A DNA stretch of 5,960 bases from contig CADBNJ010000153.1 of the NCBI GenBank assembly GCA_902795955.1, forward strand, positions 1 to 5,960, given 5' to 3'. The notes under the pieces are model-generated. The model ran no database searches, was not told the origin of the DNA, and worked only from the letters and a program-made list of their open reading frames with translations. The translations under genes were made by a program, and so were the position numbers. The DNA is from Oscillospiraceae bacterium. GTDB taxonomy: Bacteria; Bacillota; Clostridia; Saccharofermentanales; Saccharofermentanaceae. This document shows, in pieces, positions 1-4,181 of this stretch; within the stretch, counting starts at the first letter, position 1, and every line of letters starts with the position of its first letter.

Positions 1-215
1 CCAGGAGCCGCAAATATATCGTTGTGGCCATCATCGTATTTCTCTTCAATGCGTGGGGTCTCATCGAGATCGCCGTTGACATTGTCACGATGGATAATCA
101 GGGCATCAGGGATTATGTATCATTCTTTGTGGAACTGACCTCTCTCTTTATCCTTCTTGAACTGATAATCGTGTCGCATAATTGCAAACAAAAAGGAGGC
201 GGGAATGCAGCTTGA
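1..215 (+). CDS. 3' end of a small membrane protein (partial, start outside window)
   Basis: The reading frame is open from base 3 to the TGA at 213-215, giving 70 visible residues, and no stop closes it upstream, so the true start probably lies before the window. A GTG at 24 could start it, but the only Shine-Dalgarno-like AGGAG (3-7) is 16 nt away, which is too far. Two hydrophobic segments are visible: one beginning YIVVAIIVFLF and a second around SLFILLELIIV, separated by a short polar stretch with several Asp residues. The C-terminus is Lys/Gly-rich and probably cytoplasmic. The last 11 nt overlap the next gene, and that gene's Shine-Dalgarno site lies inside this one, so the two are probably translationally coupled in one operon. 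I do not recognise the family; the role is unknown but membrane-associated. Confidence 0.6.
   Translation, partial: RSRKYIVVAIIVFLFNAWGLIEIAVDIVTMDNQGIRDYVSFFVELTSLFILLELIIVSHNCKQKGGGNAA
194..199 (+). promoter_or_regulatory. Shine-Dalgarno site of the DUF6765-like gene
   Basis: AGGAGG lies 5 nt before the ATG at 205 and fixes that start, although the upstream reading frame is still open through it. Confidence 0.85.
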
Positions 216-1353
216 CTTCCATTACTATGCGACATACTGTGCGGCATTCATAGCGGGCTATTCCCACGAAGAGAGCCTCGATATCTGCTACTGCGCACAG
301 TTCGTTGACTGCTGCACGAGATCTTTCCTGGCGCAGATCAAAGCTCCTCTGCAGGCTGCAACGACACAGTCGGCGACCGAGCTGCTGGACGTAAACACCG
401 ATATATTGGGGCTTCAGGACATCACGAGGATATGGGCGTCATTCCATTTCCTGCCCGGAGACCTGTATGCCCCCGTCAAAGCATTGTTCAAGCATTACAA
501 AAACAAATACCGCCTGATATGCGCGCCCGACAGTGACCTGGTCTCCAGAACAGTCGAGCTTGCCAAGGGCAAGGATCTGCACGCAGCGGGCGTTGCCATG
601 CACGTTCTGGCCGATACATGGGCACACCGCAATTTTGCCGGAACACCGTCGATGGTAATCAATAATACAGGAAGCTATTTCTTCGAGATCATGCCTGACG
701 GTTCGGAGCGCAAGATCAGGTTCGGCCATAATCCGGGCGCGGCGGATGACATAGAGAACGGGAAATACACAAATACGATCTACAATGTAAGCGAGACGAC
801 TATCATGAACCTCGGTCACGGCAGGGCCGGCCATCTCCCCGACTACAGCTTCATCAGGTATAAGTACATGCCGGCATGGGACAATTACAGGGAGTGTCTC
901 AAGGATAATCCGGCCGAGTACTACAAAGCATTCTGCCAGATGGTATATGCAATGAGATACCTGAGAGGCGAAGAGGAGGCTTTCGAGACGGGCAGATATG
1001 ATGAGGGCAATGTGGCCCCGTGGGAGACACGGATAAAGGAGATCCTTACCACAAGGCAGACTGATTCCAGAGCCGACTGGAAGGCTCTGGGTGAGGAACT
1101 GTCGGGAGAGGAGATCCCTGATTTCGATGAGACACATTATGTGGAGGAGTACAGGAATGCGCCGAAGGGCAAGCATTATCTCACCTTCCTCGGCAAGTTT
1201 ATAATCGCGGCTCTGGCTCAGAAGAGCATGGTGACAAATCAGATATATAAGTCCGGCAACAGACTGGCCGGAGTGTCGGTCGATTACAACAAGAAGGGAT
1301 TCGGCGGCATGAAAGACTTCAAGAGACTTGTAAAGCATATAGAGGGCAAATAA
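205..1353 (+). CDS. DUF6765-like protein, possible metal-binding protein
   Basis: A 382-residue soluble-looking protein with no signal peptide or membrane segment. It opens with QLDFHYYATY and resembles, from memory, the uncharacterised DUF6765 family. Its most informative part is H133-V-L-A-D137-T-W-A-H141-R-N-F144, an HxxxDxWxHxxF arrangement reminiscent of zinc-binding helices in phospholipase C/S1-P1 nuclease-like folds. A second His-rich motif, GHGRAGHLPDY (204-214), and H6 near the N-terminus could supply further ligands. These suggest a metal-dependent hydrolase or binding protein, but that is inference; no activity is established here. The start is fixed by AGGAGG 5 nt upstream. The gene overlaps its upstream neighbour by 11 nt and the downstream DUF308-like gene by 1 nt (TAATG), so all three are probably co-expressed, placing this cytoplasmic protein alongside two membrane proteins. 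Family call is fairly confident, function open. Confidence 0.78.
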   Translation: MQLDFHYYATYCAAFIAGYSHEESLDICYCAQFVDCCTRSFLAQIKAPLQAATTQSATELLDVNTDILGLQDITRIWASFHFLPGDLYAPVKALFKHYKNKYRLICAPDSDLVSRTVELAKGKDLHAAGVAMHVLADTWAHRNFAGTPSMVINNTGSYFFEIMPDGSERKIRFGHNPGAADDIENGKYTNTIYNVSETTIMNLGHGRAGHLPDYSFIRYKYMPAWDNYRECLKDNPAEYYKAFCQMVYAMRYLRGEEEAFETGRYDEGNVAPWETRIKEILTTRQTDSRADWKALGEELSGEEIPDFDETHYVEEYRNAPKGKHYLTFLGKFIIAALAQKSMVTNQIYKSGNRLAGVSVDYNKKGFGGMKDFKRLVKHIEGK

Positions 1354-1886
1354 TGGGCAAGATCAAACGTGTGTGGAACGTAATAAGCGGCATCGTGGTG
1401 ATATTGTTCGCCATGTTCGCCATCCTCATTCCGGAGATCGCATTTATCTTCATCGGATTCATTGCCGCAGCCCTTCTCCTCATCAGAGGAGCCCGTTACA
1501 TCATCTATTATCTGACGATGGCTCAGCATATGGTCGGCGGAAAGATAATCATGTTCTACGGTGTTTTCCTGTTCGATCTCGGCTTCTTCGCCATGACCAT
1601 ATTCAGCGAAGCCAAAGCGGTGATCCTCATCTACCTCACCGCCGGCCACGCGATCTCGGGCGGCATCGACATGATCAGGTCCATACGCAACAGGAAGGAC
1701 GGCTATTCATCCTGGAGAACTGACATGATACAGGGCATCGGCAACATCCTGATAGCCGTCATCTGTGTCATCTTCGTAAACAGTATCGACATACTGGTCT
1801 ATGTATACTCTCTGGGTCTCATCTATCTGGCAATCATCAGGATCGTCAGGGCATTCCGCAGGAGCGCGATAGTTTACATCCAGTAG
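1353..1886 (+). CDS. DUF308/HdeD-like integral membrane protein
   Basis: A 177-residue, strongly hydrophobic protein with about six predicted helices in three hairpin pairs: roughly residues 8-27, 29-46, 64-82, 85-104, 124-142 and 144-165. Basic residues follow the second (RGARY), fourth (RSIRNRK) and last (RAFRR) helices, consistent with cytoplasmic loops. Length, helix pairing and Gly-rich helix starts (VISGIVVILF, MIQGIGNILI) match the DUF308 family, which includes HdeD, an inner-membrane protein linked to acid resistance in Escherichia coli. The many clostridial members have no assigned function, so acid resistance should not be assumed. Its ATG overlaps the previous stop codon (TAATG) with only a weak GAGG-like site before it, which suggests re-initiation by ribosomes finishing the upstream gene. 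No terminator is visible after it; a promoter for the next gene begins 6 nt after the stop. Confidence 0.8.
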   Translation: MGKIKRVWNVISGIVVILFAMFAILIPEIAFIFIGFIAAALLLIRGARYIIYYLTMAQHMVGGKIIMFYGVFLFDLGFFAMTIFSEAKAVILIYLTAGHAISGGIDMIRSIRNRKDGYSSWRTDMIQGIGNILIAVICVIFVNSIDILVYVYSLGLIYLAIIRIVRAFRRSAIVYIQ

Positions 1887-1892
1887 TCTTTT

Positions 1893-1921
1893 TTGACAAA
1901 TTATTGACACACAAGGATAAC
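1893..1921 (+). promoter_or_regulatory. Promoter of the 58-codon small gene
   Basis: A perfect -35 TTGACA (1893-1898) is followed after 17 bp by GATAAC (1916-1921), which matches the -10 consensus at four of six positions. A second TTGACA (1904-1909) repeats the -35 box 11 bp downstream, about one helical turn. It has no good -10 of its own, so it may be a binding site or chance. Predicted transcription starts near 1928, giving a leader of about 50 nt. Confidence 0.6.
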
Positions 1922-1963
1922 ATAACGAACACCGAAGAATATTAGAATAATACCAACAAAGCG

Positions 1964-1973
1964 AAGGCGGTGA
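1964..1973 (+). promoter_or_regulatory. Shine-Dalgarno site of the 58-codon gene
   Basis: AAGGCGGTGA differs by one base from the AAGGAGGTGA anti-16S complement and ends 4 nt before the ATG at 1978. This is strong support that the short reading frame is translated. Confidence 0.75.
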
Positions 1974-1977
1974 CGTT

Positions 1978-2154
1978 ATGGAGAATGTCAATAATATCAA
2001 TGAACGCAATGTCCGCGGTGAACGCGGCGCGGCGGCCGTGCGAAAGCAGTCCTCAGCGGTAATCACTCCACTCGGCAGACTGTCCTATGAAGACTTCGAG
2101 GAGCTTGAGCTTATAGATTTCATGACGATGCTCGAAGAGATGGAAAACAAGTAA
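1978..2154 (+). CDS. Small protein A (58 aa) with conserved acidic C-terminal motif
   Basis: An unrecognised 58-residue protein. The N-terminal half is polar and basic (MENVNNINERNVRGERG, then R22 and K23). The C-terminal part (34-58) is acidic and probably an amphipathic helix, containing ELIDFMTMLEEMENK. There is no signal peptide, membrane segment or cysteine, so it is probably cytoplasmic. It is judged real because it has a near-perfect Shine-Dalgarno site, a consensus-type promoter and an intrinsic terminator that starts inside its stop codon. In addition, its last 25 codons align without gaps to the small gene at 2342-2464: 15 of 25 residues identical, 8 of those through different synonymous codons, which points to selection on the protein. 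The N-terminal extension of about 18 residues is absent from that paralogue. Possible roles include a peptide that binds a partner protein or a modified-peptide precursor; the conserved end is C-terminal with no Cys-rich core, which argues against the latter. Function unknown. Confidence 0.75.
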   Translation: MENVNNINERNVRGERGAAAVRKQSSAVITPLGRLSYEDFEELELIDFMTMLEEMENK

Positions 2155-2179
2155 AGCACTCCCGGCGGGTGCTTTTTTT
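2153..2179 (+). terminator. Intrinsic terminator of the 58-codon gene
   Basis: Arms AAAGCAC and GTGCTTT extend through CCC/GGG with one bulged T and a GGC loop, followed by seven consecutive T residues (2173-2179). The stem begins within the TAA stop codon, so the gene has essentially no 3' UTR and forms its own transcription unit. Confidence 0.85.
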
Positions 2180-2278
2180 GTGCGGCATTTTACCTCAAAA
2201 AACACATTCTTAGAATTAGCTAAAGTGTCAAAAATATCCATCTCCTCTTCTGCATTCTGCCGAAAAACCACCCTCACC

Positions 2279-2295
2279 TGACAATGTCACATAAT
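2279..2295 (+). promoter_or_regulatory. Possible promoter/operator of the 40-codon gene
   Basis: The perfect palindrome TGACA-A-TGTCA (2279-2289) directly abuts CATAAT (2290-2295), a five-of-six -10 match. No -35 box is found at the usual distance, so the promoter may need an activator or be weak. Transcription would begin near 2302, about 40 nt before the ATG at 2342. Confidence 0.35.
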
Positions 2296-2328
2296 ATTCC
2301 GCAACTTAATCGTAGAATGGAGAACAGT

Positions 2329-2335
2329 GAGGTGG
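2329..2335 (+). promoter_or_regulatory. Shine-Dalgarno site of the 40-codon gene
   Basis: GAGGTGG lies 6 nt before the ATG at 2342. It selects this start over the ATG at 2317, which opens only a 10-codon frame and has no such site. Confidence 0.7.
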
Positions 2336-2341
2336 GCAGCT

Positions 2342-2464
2342 ATGGATGAAATCTTAATCAAAAACATTACCGAACCCGAACAGAACAAACTGACAACTGA
2401 GGATATGCAGTATCTCGAGAAGATCGATTTCCTGACAATGCTGGAGGAGCTGGAAGGCAAATAG
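2342..2464 (+). CDS. Small protein B (40 aa), paralogue of small protein A
   Basis: An unrecognised 40-residue acidic protein beginning MDEILIKNITEPEQ and ending KIDFLTMLEELEGK. Residues 16-40 align without gaps to residues 34-58 of the 58-residue protein upstream. The shared core is IDF, one hydrophobic residue, TMLEE, one hydrophobic residue, E, any residue, K. Hydrophobic residues L25, I28, L31, M33, L34 and L37 fall on the spacing of an amphipathic helix, so this end could be a docking helix or coiled-coil half. It has no cysteine, signal peptide or membrane segment. GAGGTGG 6 nt upstream supports the start. The upstream terminator at 2153-2179 separates it from its paralogue, so it needs its own promoter, perhaps CATAAT at 2290. 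No terminator follows for about 300 nt, so its message may run through the structured region to 2802. Function unknown; coding status is supported mainly by the paralogy. Confidence 0.72.
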   Translation: MDEILIKNITEPEQNKLTTEDMQYLEKIDFLTMLEELEGK

Positions 2465-2465
2465 A

Positions 2466-2489
2466 GCCCGCAGGCTACTTGCTCGCTAC
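2466..2489 (-). repeat. Degenerate inverted copy of the hairpin repeat
   Basis: Read on the minus strand this resembles the repeat at 2688-2712. The inverted arms share the 8 bp GCCCGCAG and then ACTTGC, with a one-base gap. It starts 1 nt after the stop codon of the 40-codon gene. With the copy at 2688-2712 it brackets about 247 bp, as a miniature element's terminal inverted repeats would, but no target duplication is seen. Confidence 0.4.
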
Positions 2490-2500
2490 AGTCCTCGCTT

Positions 2501-2529
2501 TTGGCGTTCGCTTTACATCACATTATACT
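2501..2529 (+). promoter_or_regulatory. Possible promoter of a non-coding RNA
   Basis: TTGGCG (2501-2506, four of six -35 matches) is followed after exactly 17 bp by TATACT (2524-2529, five of six -10 matches). Transcription would begin near 2536 with no good reading frame downstream before the terminator at 2771-2802. Confidence 0.4.
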
Positions 2530-2563
2530 TACAGGTGCTCATCCCGGCGCCAAAACCTGCGGA

Positions 2564-2588
2564 AGTCCGCTCGCAAGTGGCTGCGAGC
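2564..2588 (+). repeat. Hairpin repeat, copy 1
   Basis: The first 22 bp (2564-2585) are identical to 2688-2709, and 24 of 25 bp match over the full span. The unit contains a perfect 7-bp stem, GCTCGCA (2569-2575) and TGCGAGC (2582-2588), with the 6-nt loop AGTGGC. Confidence 0.85.
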
Positions 2589-2687
2589 TTGACTTTTCAC
2601 ACAATTTGTATTCGCGCCCGCTCGTGCTCAAAGCAGTTCCGGGCCAGGGCATTGAGCTATCACACATTGCTATATATCAACTTTTTC

Positions 2688-2712
2688 AGTCCGCTCGCAA
2701 GTGGCTGCGGGC
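2688..2712 (+). repeat. Hairpin repeat, copy 2
   Basis: Second copy of the repeat, 124 bp downstream of the first. The only change in the 25-bp unit (A to G at 2710) turns one stem A-T-type pair into a G-T wobble, so the GCTCGCA/TGCGGGC stem is still formed around the same AGTGGC loop. Confidence 0.85.
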
Positions 2713-2770
2713 ATCACTGATGGTGACGTGAACGACCTATAAGAACTGAGAACCTGTAAGAATTGCAACT

Positions 2771-2802
2771 GAGGCCGGAAGCGCAAGAATCCGGCCTCTT
2801 TT
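2771..2802 (+). terminator. Strong intrinsic terminator
   Basis: A perfect 9-bp stem, GAGGCCGGA (2771-2779) and TCCGGCCTC (2790-2798), with a 10-nt loop is followed by TTTT. It ends whatever transcript covers the structured region and insulates the gene that starts at 2849. Confidence 0.88.
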
Positions 2803-2806
2803 ATAT

Positions 2807-2828
2807 GATGTGGTATAATTATCACATC
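2807..2828 (+). promoter_or_regulatory. Extended -10 promoter inside a palindromic operator-like site
   Basis: TGGTATAAT (2811-2819) is a perfect extended -10 element. No -35 box is seen; the expected place falls within the terminator stem, and the TG extension can compensate. Perfect 6-bp arms GATGTG (2807-2812) and CACATC (2823-2828) flank it symmetrically, so a dimeric repressor bound here would block the promoter. The repressor is unknown. Confidence 0.6.
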
Positions 2829-2837
2829 CGTGATACC

Positions 2838-2843
2838 GGGAGG
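2838..2843 (+). promoter_or_regulatory. Shine-Dalgarno site selecting a GTG start
   Basis: GGGAGG lies 5 nt before the GTG at 2849 and decides that this GTG, not a later ATG, is the start. Confidence 0.8.
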
Positions 2844-2848
2844 TCATC

Positions 2849-3343
2849 GTGAACTGGTCAACGCCTACTGCAGACGAACATGAGATCGTATTTCGCTTTA
2901 TCAGAAGGATCAGGATATCCAATATCATTGCATCCGTGTTTTTCTTCCTGTTTGCATGCGCATCCGCCGCGCTGGGGATCGCGATGATCATTATGGACGG
3001 CAATTACTACGGCATCACGCCGGTGATCTTCGGGATCATCATTGCTGTCGTTGGACTGGGTGTGGCGATCACTGACATGGACAGATATAAGAAGATAAAA
3101 GCGCAGAAGTACGCTGTAAGCAGGTGCCGTGTGGTGTCACGGGACGTCAGCAGGACAAGATACAGTACGGGCAGGTATGTCAGTATCCTCTGCCCCAACG
3201 GCAATATCTCACGTTACAAGGCAAAGGCCTCCGTGTACCGCAGAGCGGCGGAAGGGGCATCTGCACTCCTGGTGGATTACAGCGAGACGCACAAGGGGCG
3301 CCGCGACATCAGCATAGATCTCGTCATCGGCGAAGCGAAATGA
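2849..3343 (+). CDS. Two-helix membrane protein of unknown function
   Basis: A 164-residue protein starting at GTG, chosen because GGGAGG lies 5 nt upstream. Residues 1-24 are polar and basic near the membrane (FRFIRRIRIS). Two membrane helices follow at about 26-48 (rich in Phe and Ala) and 54-75, joined by a short loop, MDGNYYG. A predominantly basic C-terminal domain (about 77-164) includes KKIKAQKYAVSRCRVVSR and alternating polar and hydrophobic stretches suggesting beta strands. By the positive-inside rule both ends are cytoplasmic. I do not recognise the family; the layout of two helices plus a small strand-rich domain is loosely like DUF3592-type proteins, but I would not assign it. 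It has its own promoter, with a palindrome over the -10 box that suggests repression. It runs tail-to-tail with the AraC-family gene with only 3 nt between stop codons, so it is probably monocistronic. Confidence 0.78.
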   Translation: MNWSTPTADEHEIVFRFIRRIRISNIIASVFFFLFACASAALGIAMIIMDGNYYGITPVIFGIIIAVVGLGVAITDMDRYKKIKAQKYAVSRCRVVSRDVSRTRYSTGRYVSILCPNGNISRYKAKASVYRRAAEGASALLVDYSETHKGRRDISIDLVIGEAK

Positions 3344-3346
3344 TCA

Positions 3347-4066
3347 TTACTCCCTGAACCTGCCGGGAGTCACACCGCACTCCTTGGTAAATACCCTGGT
3401 GAAATAGCTCTGGCTCGGGAAAGCGAGTGCATTGGATATCCACATGATCGGATAGTCGGAATGCTTAAGCATATTGCGCGCCGTCTCTATCTTCTTGATC
3501 AGAATGAAGCGGCTGATGCTGACGCCGGTCTCAGCCTTGAACAATCGCGACAGATACCCCCCGGACAGACCGCATACTCCGCACAGATCATCGACCCTGA
3601 TGCGCTCATCCAGATGTTCCATTATGTAGTCAACACACATCGTAATGTGCCGTGAGAAAGTGTCTCCCCTTGCGATCTCCCTCATGCGCTTCGTGTAAGC
3701 AAGGGCCATCTCTCCATGAAGCTCAGATATCTCCTCCACAGACCCTGCCTGATCCGCCAGGAGAATATAATAATCACTCATGCTGAATGACTCGGACAGC
3801 TGCATACCGCCCTCAATGCATATCCTTGCGATAAGCGCCGTGGTGATCACGAAATGATACTTGATATTCTGCAGATCGTCCTCAGCCAGCTTGCCGAGTC
3901 CTTCCTTCTCATGGAATCTGTCCCTGCACAGCTTGCGCACCTTGCTGATGTCACCGAGCATTATGGAATTGTAGAAATCCTTCTCAGGCAGCAAAGAAGC
4001 GTGGATCATCCTGTAATCCCTGTTCAAGAACTCCTGGTATGAGATTTTGTTACTGCGCGTACTCAT
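3347..4066 (-). CDS. AraC-family transcriptional regulator
   Basis: A 239-residue regulator. Its C-terminal 100 residues form the AraC/XylS DNA-binding domain with two helix-turn-helix units: about 157-182 (VDDLCGVCGLSGGYLSRLFK) and 206-232 (IMWISNALAFPSQSYFTRVF), closing with the family-typical GVTPGRFR. The N-terminal portion (about 20-135) is helical and has no cupin-like sugar pocket that I can see; it includes LQNIKYHFVITTALIARICIEGG, a sensor region I associate with clostridial regulators of this type whose ligand is generally unknown. It is divergent from the GH16 glucanase gene, so it probably senses a glucan product or related signal and controls that gene. The ATG at 4066 has no Shine-Dalgarno site, and the -10 box lies only 6 nt upstream. 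Met20, with AGGGA 7 nt before it, is an alternative start. Confidence 0.9.
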   Translation of the reverse strand: MSTRSNKISYQEFLNRDYRMIHASLLPEKDFYNSIMLGDISKVRKLCRDRFHEKEGLGKLAEDDLQNIKYHFVITTALIARICIEGGMQLSESFSMSDYYILLADQAGSVEEISELHGEMALAYTKRMREIARGDTFSRHITMCVDYIMEHLDERIRVDDLCGVCGLSGGYLSRLFKAETGVSISRFILIKKIETARNMLKHSDYPIMWISNALAFPSQSYFTRVFTKECGVTPGRFRE

Positions 4067-4072
4067 GAAGTA

Positions 4073-4102
4073 ATTATATCATCAAAAGATAATTTAAGTC
4101 AT
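4073..4102 (-). promoter_or_regulatory. Promoter of the AraC-family gene
   Basis: On the minus strand TGATATAAT (4081 down to 4073) is a perfect extended -10 element, with ATGACT (4102 down to 4097) as a four-of-six -35 box 18 bp upstream. Transcription should start about 7 nt past the -10, at or next to the A of the ATG at 4066, so the transcript may be leaderless. Confidence 0.6.
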
Positions 4103-4130
4103 AAAAAGTACATACACGTTCCCTGTAGTA

Positions 4131-4139
4131 TGGTATGTT
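4131..4139 (+). promoter_or_regulatory. Possible promoter of the GH16 gene
   Basis: TGGTATGTT carries a TG extension before TATGTT, a four-of-six -10 match. No -35 box is present at 15-19 bp, which fits a promoter needing an activator such as the divergent AraC-type protein. TAGTAT (4126-4131) is an alternative -10. Confidence 0.4.
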
Positions 4140-4145
4140 AATCGT

Positions 4146-4164
4146 AATCAATCAGAATCAATCA
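4146..4164 (+). repeat. Helically phased AATCAATCA direct repeat
   Basis: AATCAATCA occurs at 4146-4154 and again at 4156-4164, a 10-bp period that places both copies on the same DNA face. AraC-type proteins bind direct repeats, so this is a candidate site, although it lies at or after the predicted transcription start, where it could also act in the leader RNA. Confidence 0.6.
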
Positions 4165-4181
4165 CAAAGGCAGGGACATTT

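Larger units (their letters stand above)
2465..2770 (+). other. Structured non-coding region, candidate RNA or 3' UTR
   Basis: No convincing protein gene lies here. Open frames exist, but they start at TTG or internal ATG codons without Shine-Dalgarno sites. The exact repeat inside them is offset by 124 bp and so is read in two different frames, which is not how a coding repeat behaves. The stretch instead holds many inverted repeats: CAGGT/ACCTG (2532-2536/2555-2559), GCGG/CCGC (2559-2562/2567-2570), GCTCGCA/TGCGAGC (2569-2575/2582-2588), GCTCAA/TTGAGC (2626-2631/2652-2657), and a second copy of the GCTCGCA hairpin at 2693-2712. The second and third overlap, so they are mutually exclusive folds. 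Just before the terminator, CCTATAAGAA...CTGAG (2736-2750) is repeated imperfectly as CCTGTAAGAA...CTGAG (2753-2773). A possible promoter (2501-2529) and the terminator at 2771-2802 would bound an RNA of about 265 nt. It matches no RNA family I recognise. Confidence 0.45.

Noticed and set aside
439..1338. A long minus-strand frame of 299 codons
   Set aside because: It is a shadow of the DUF6765-like gene, whose start, motif and operon context are convincing.
2053..2277. A 74-codon minus-strand frame
   Set aside because: It runs antisense through the 58-codon gene and its terminator, has no upstream ribosome-binding site, and the terminator T-run is read as part of its sequence.
2317..2349. 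A 10-codon frame (MENSEVGSYG) overlapping the start of the 40-codon gene, like a leader peptide
   Set aside because: It has no ribosome-binding site and lies across the Shine-Dalgarno site of the real gene; the shared MEN start with the 58-residue protein is probably chance.
1978..2464. The small proteins as precursors of modified peptides
   Set aside because: The conserved part is C-terminal, there is no Cys and no Ser/Thr-rich core, and no modification enzyme or exporter lies in the window. It is not excluded, since genes outside the window are unseen.
2501..2731. A 76-codon frame starting at TTG, and an overlapping 61-codon frame at 2535
   Set aside because: Neither has a Shine-Dalgarno site. 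The exact 22-bp repeat within them is offset by 124 bp, so its two copies are read in different frames, which argues for non-coding structure.
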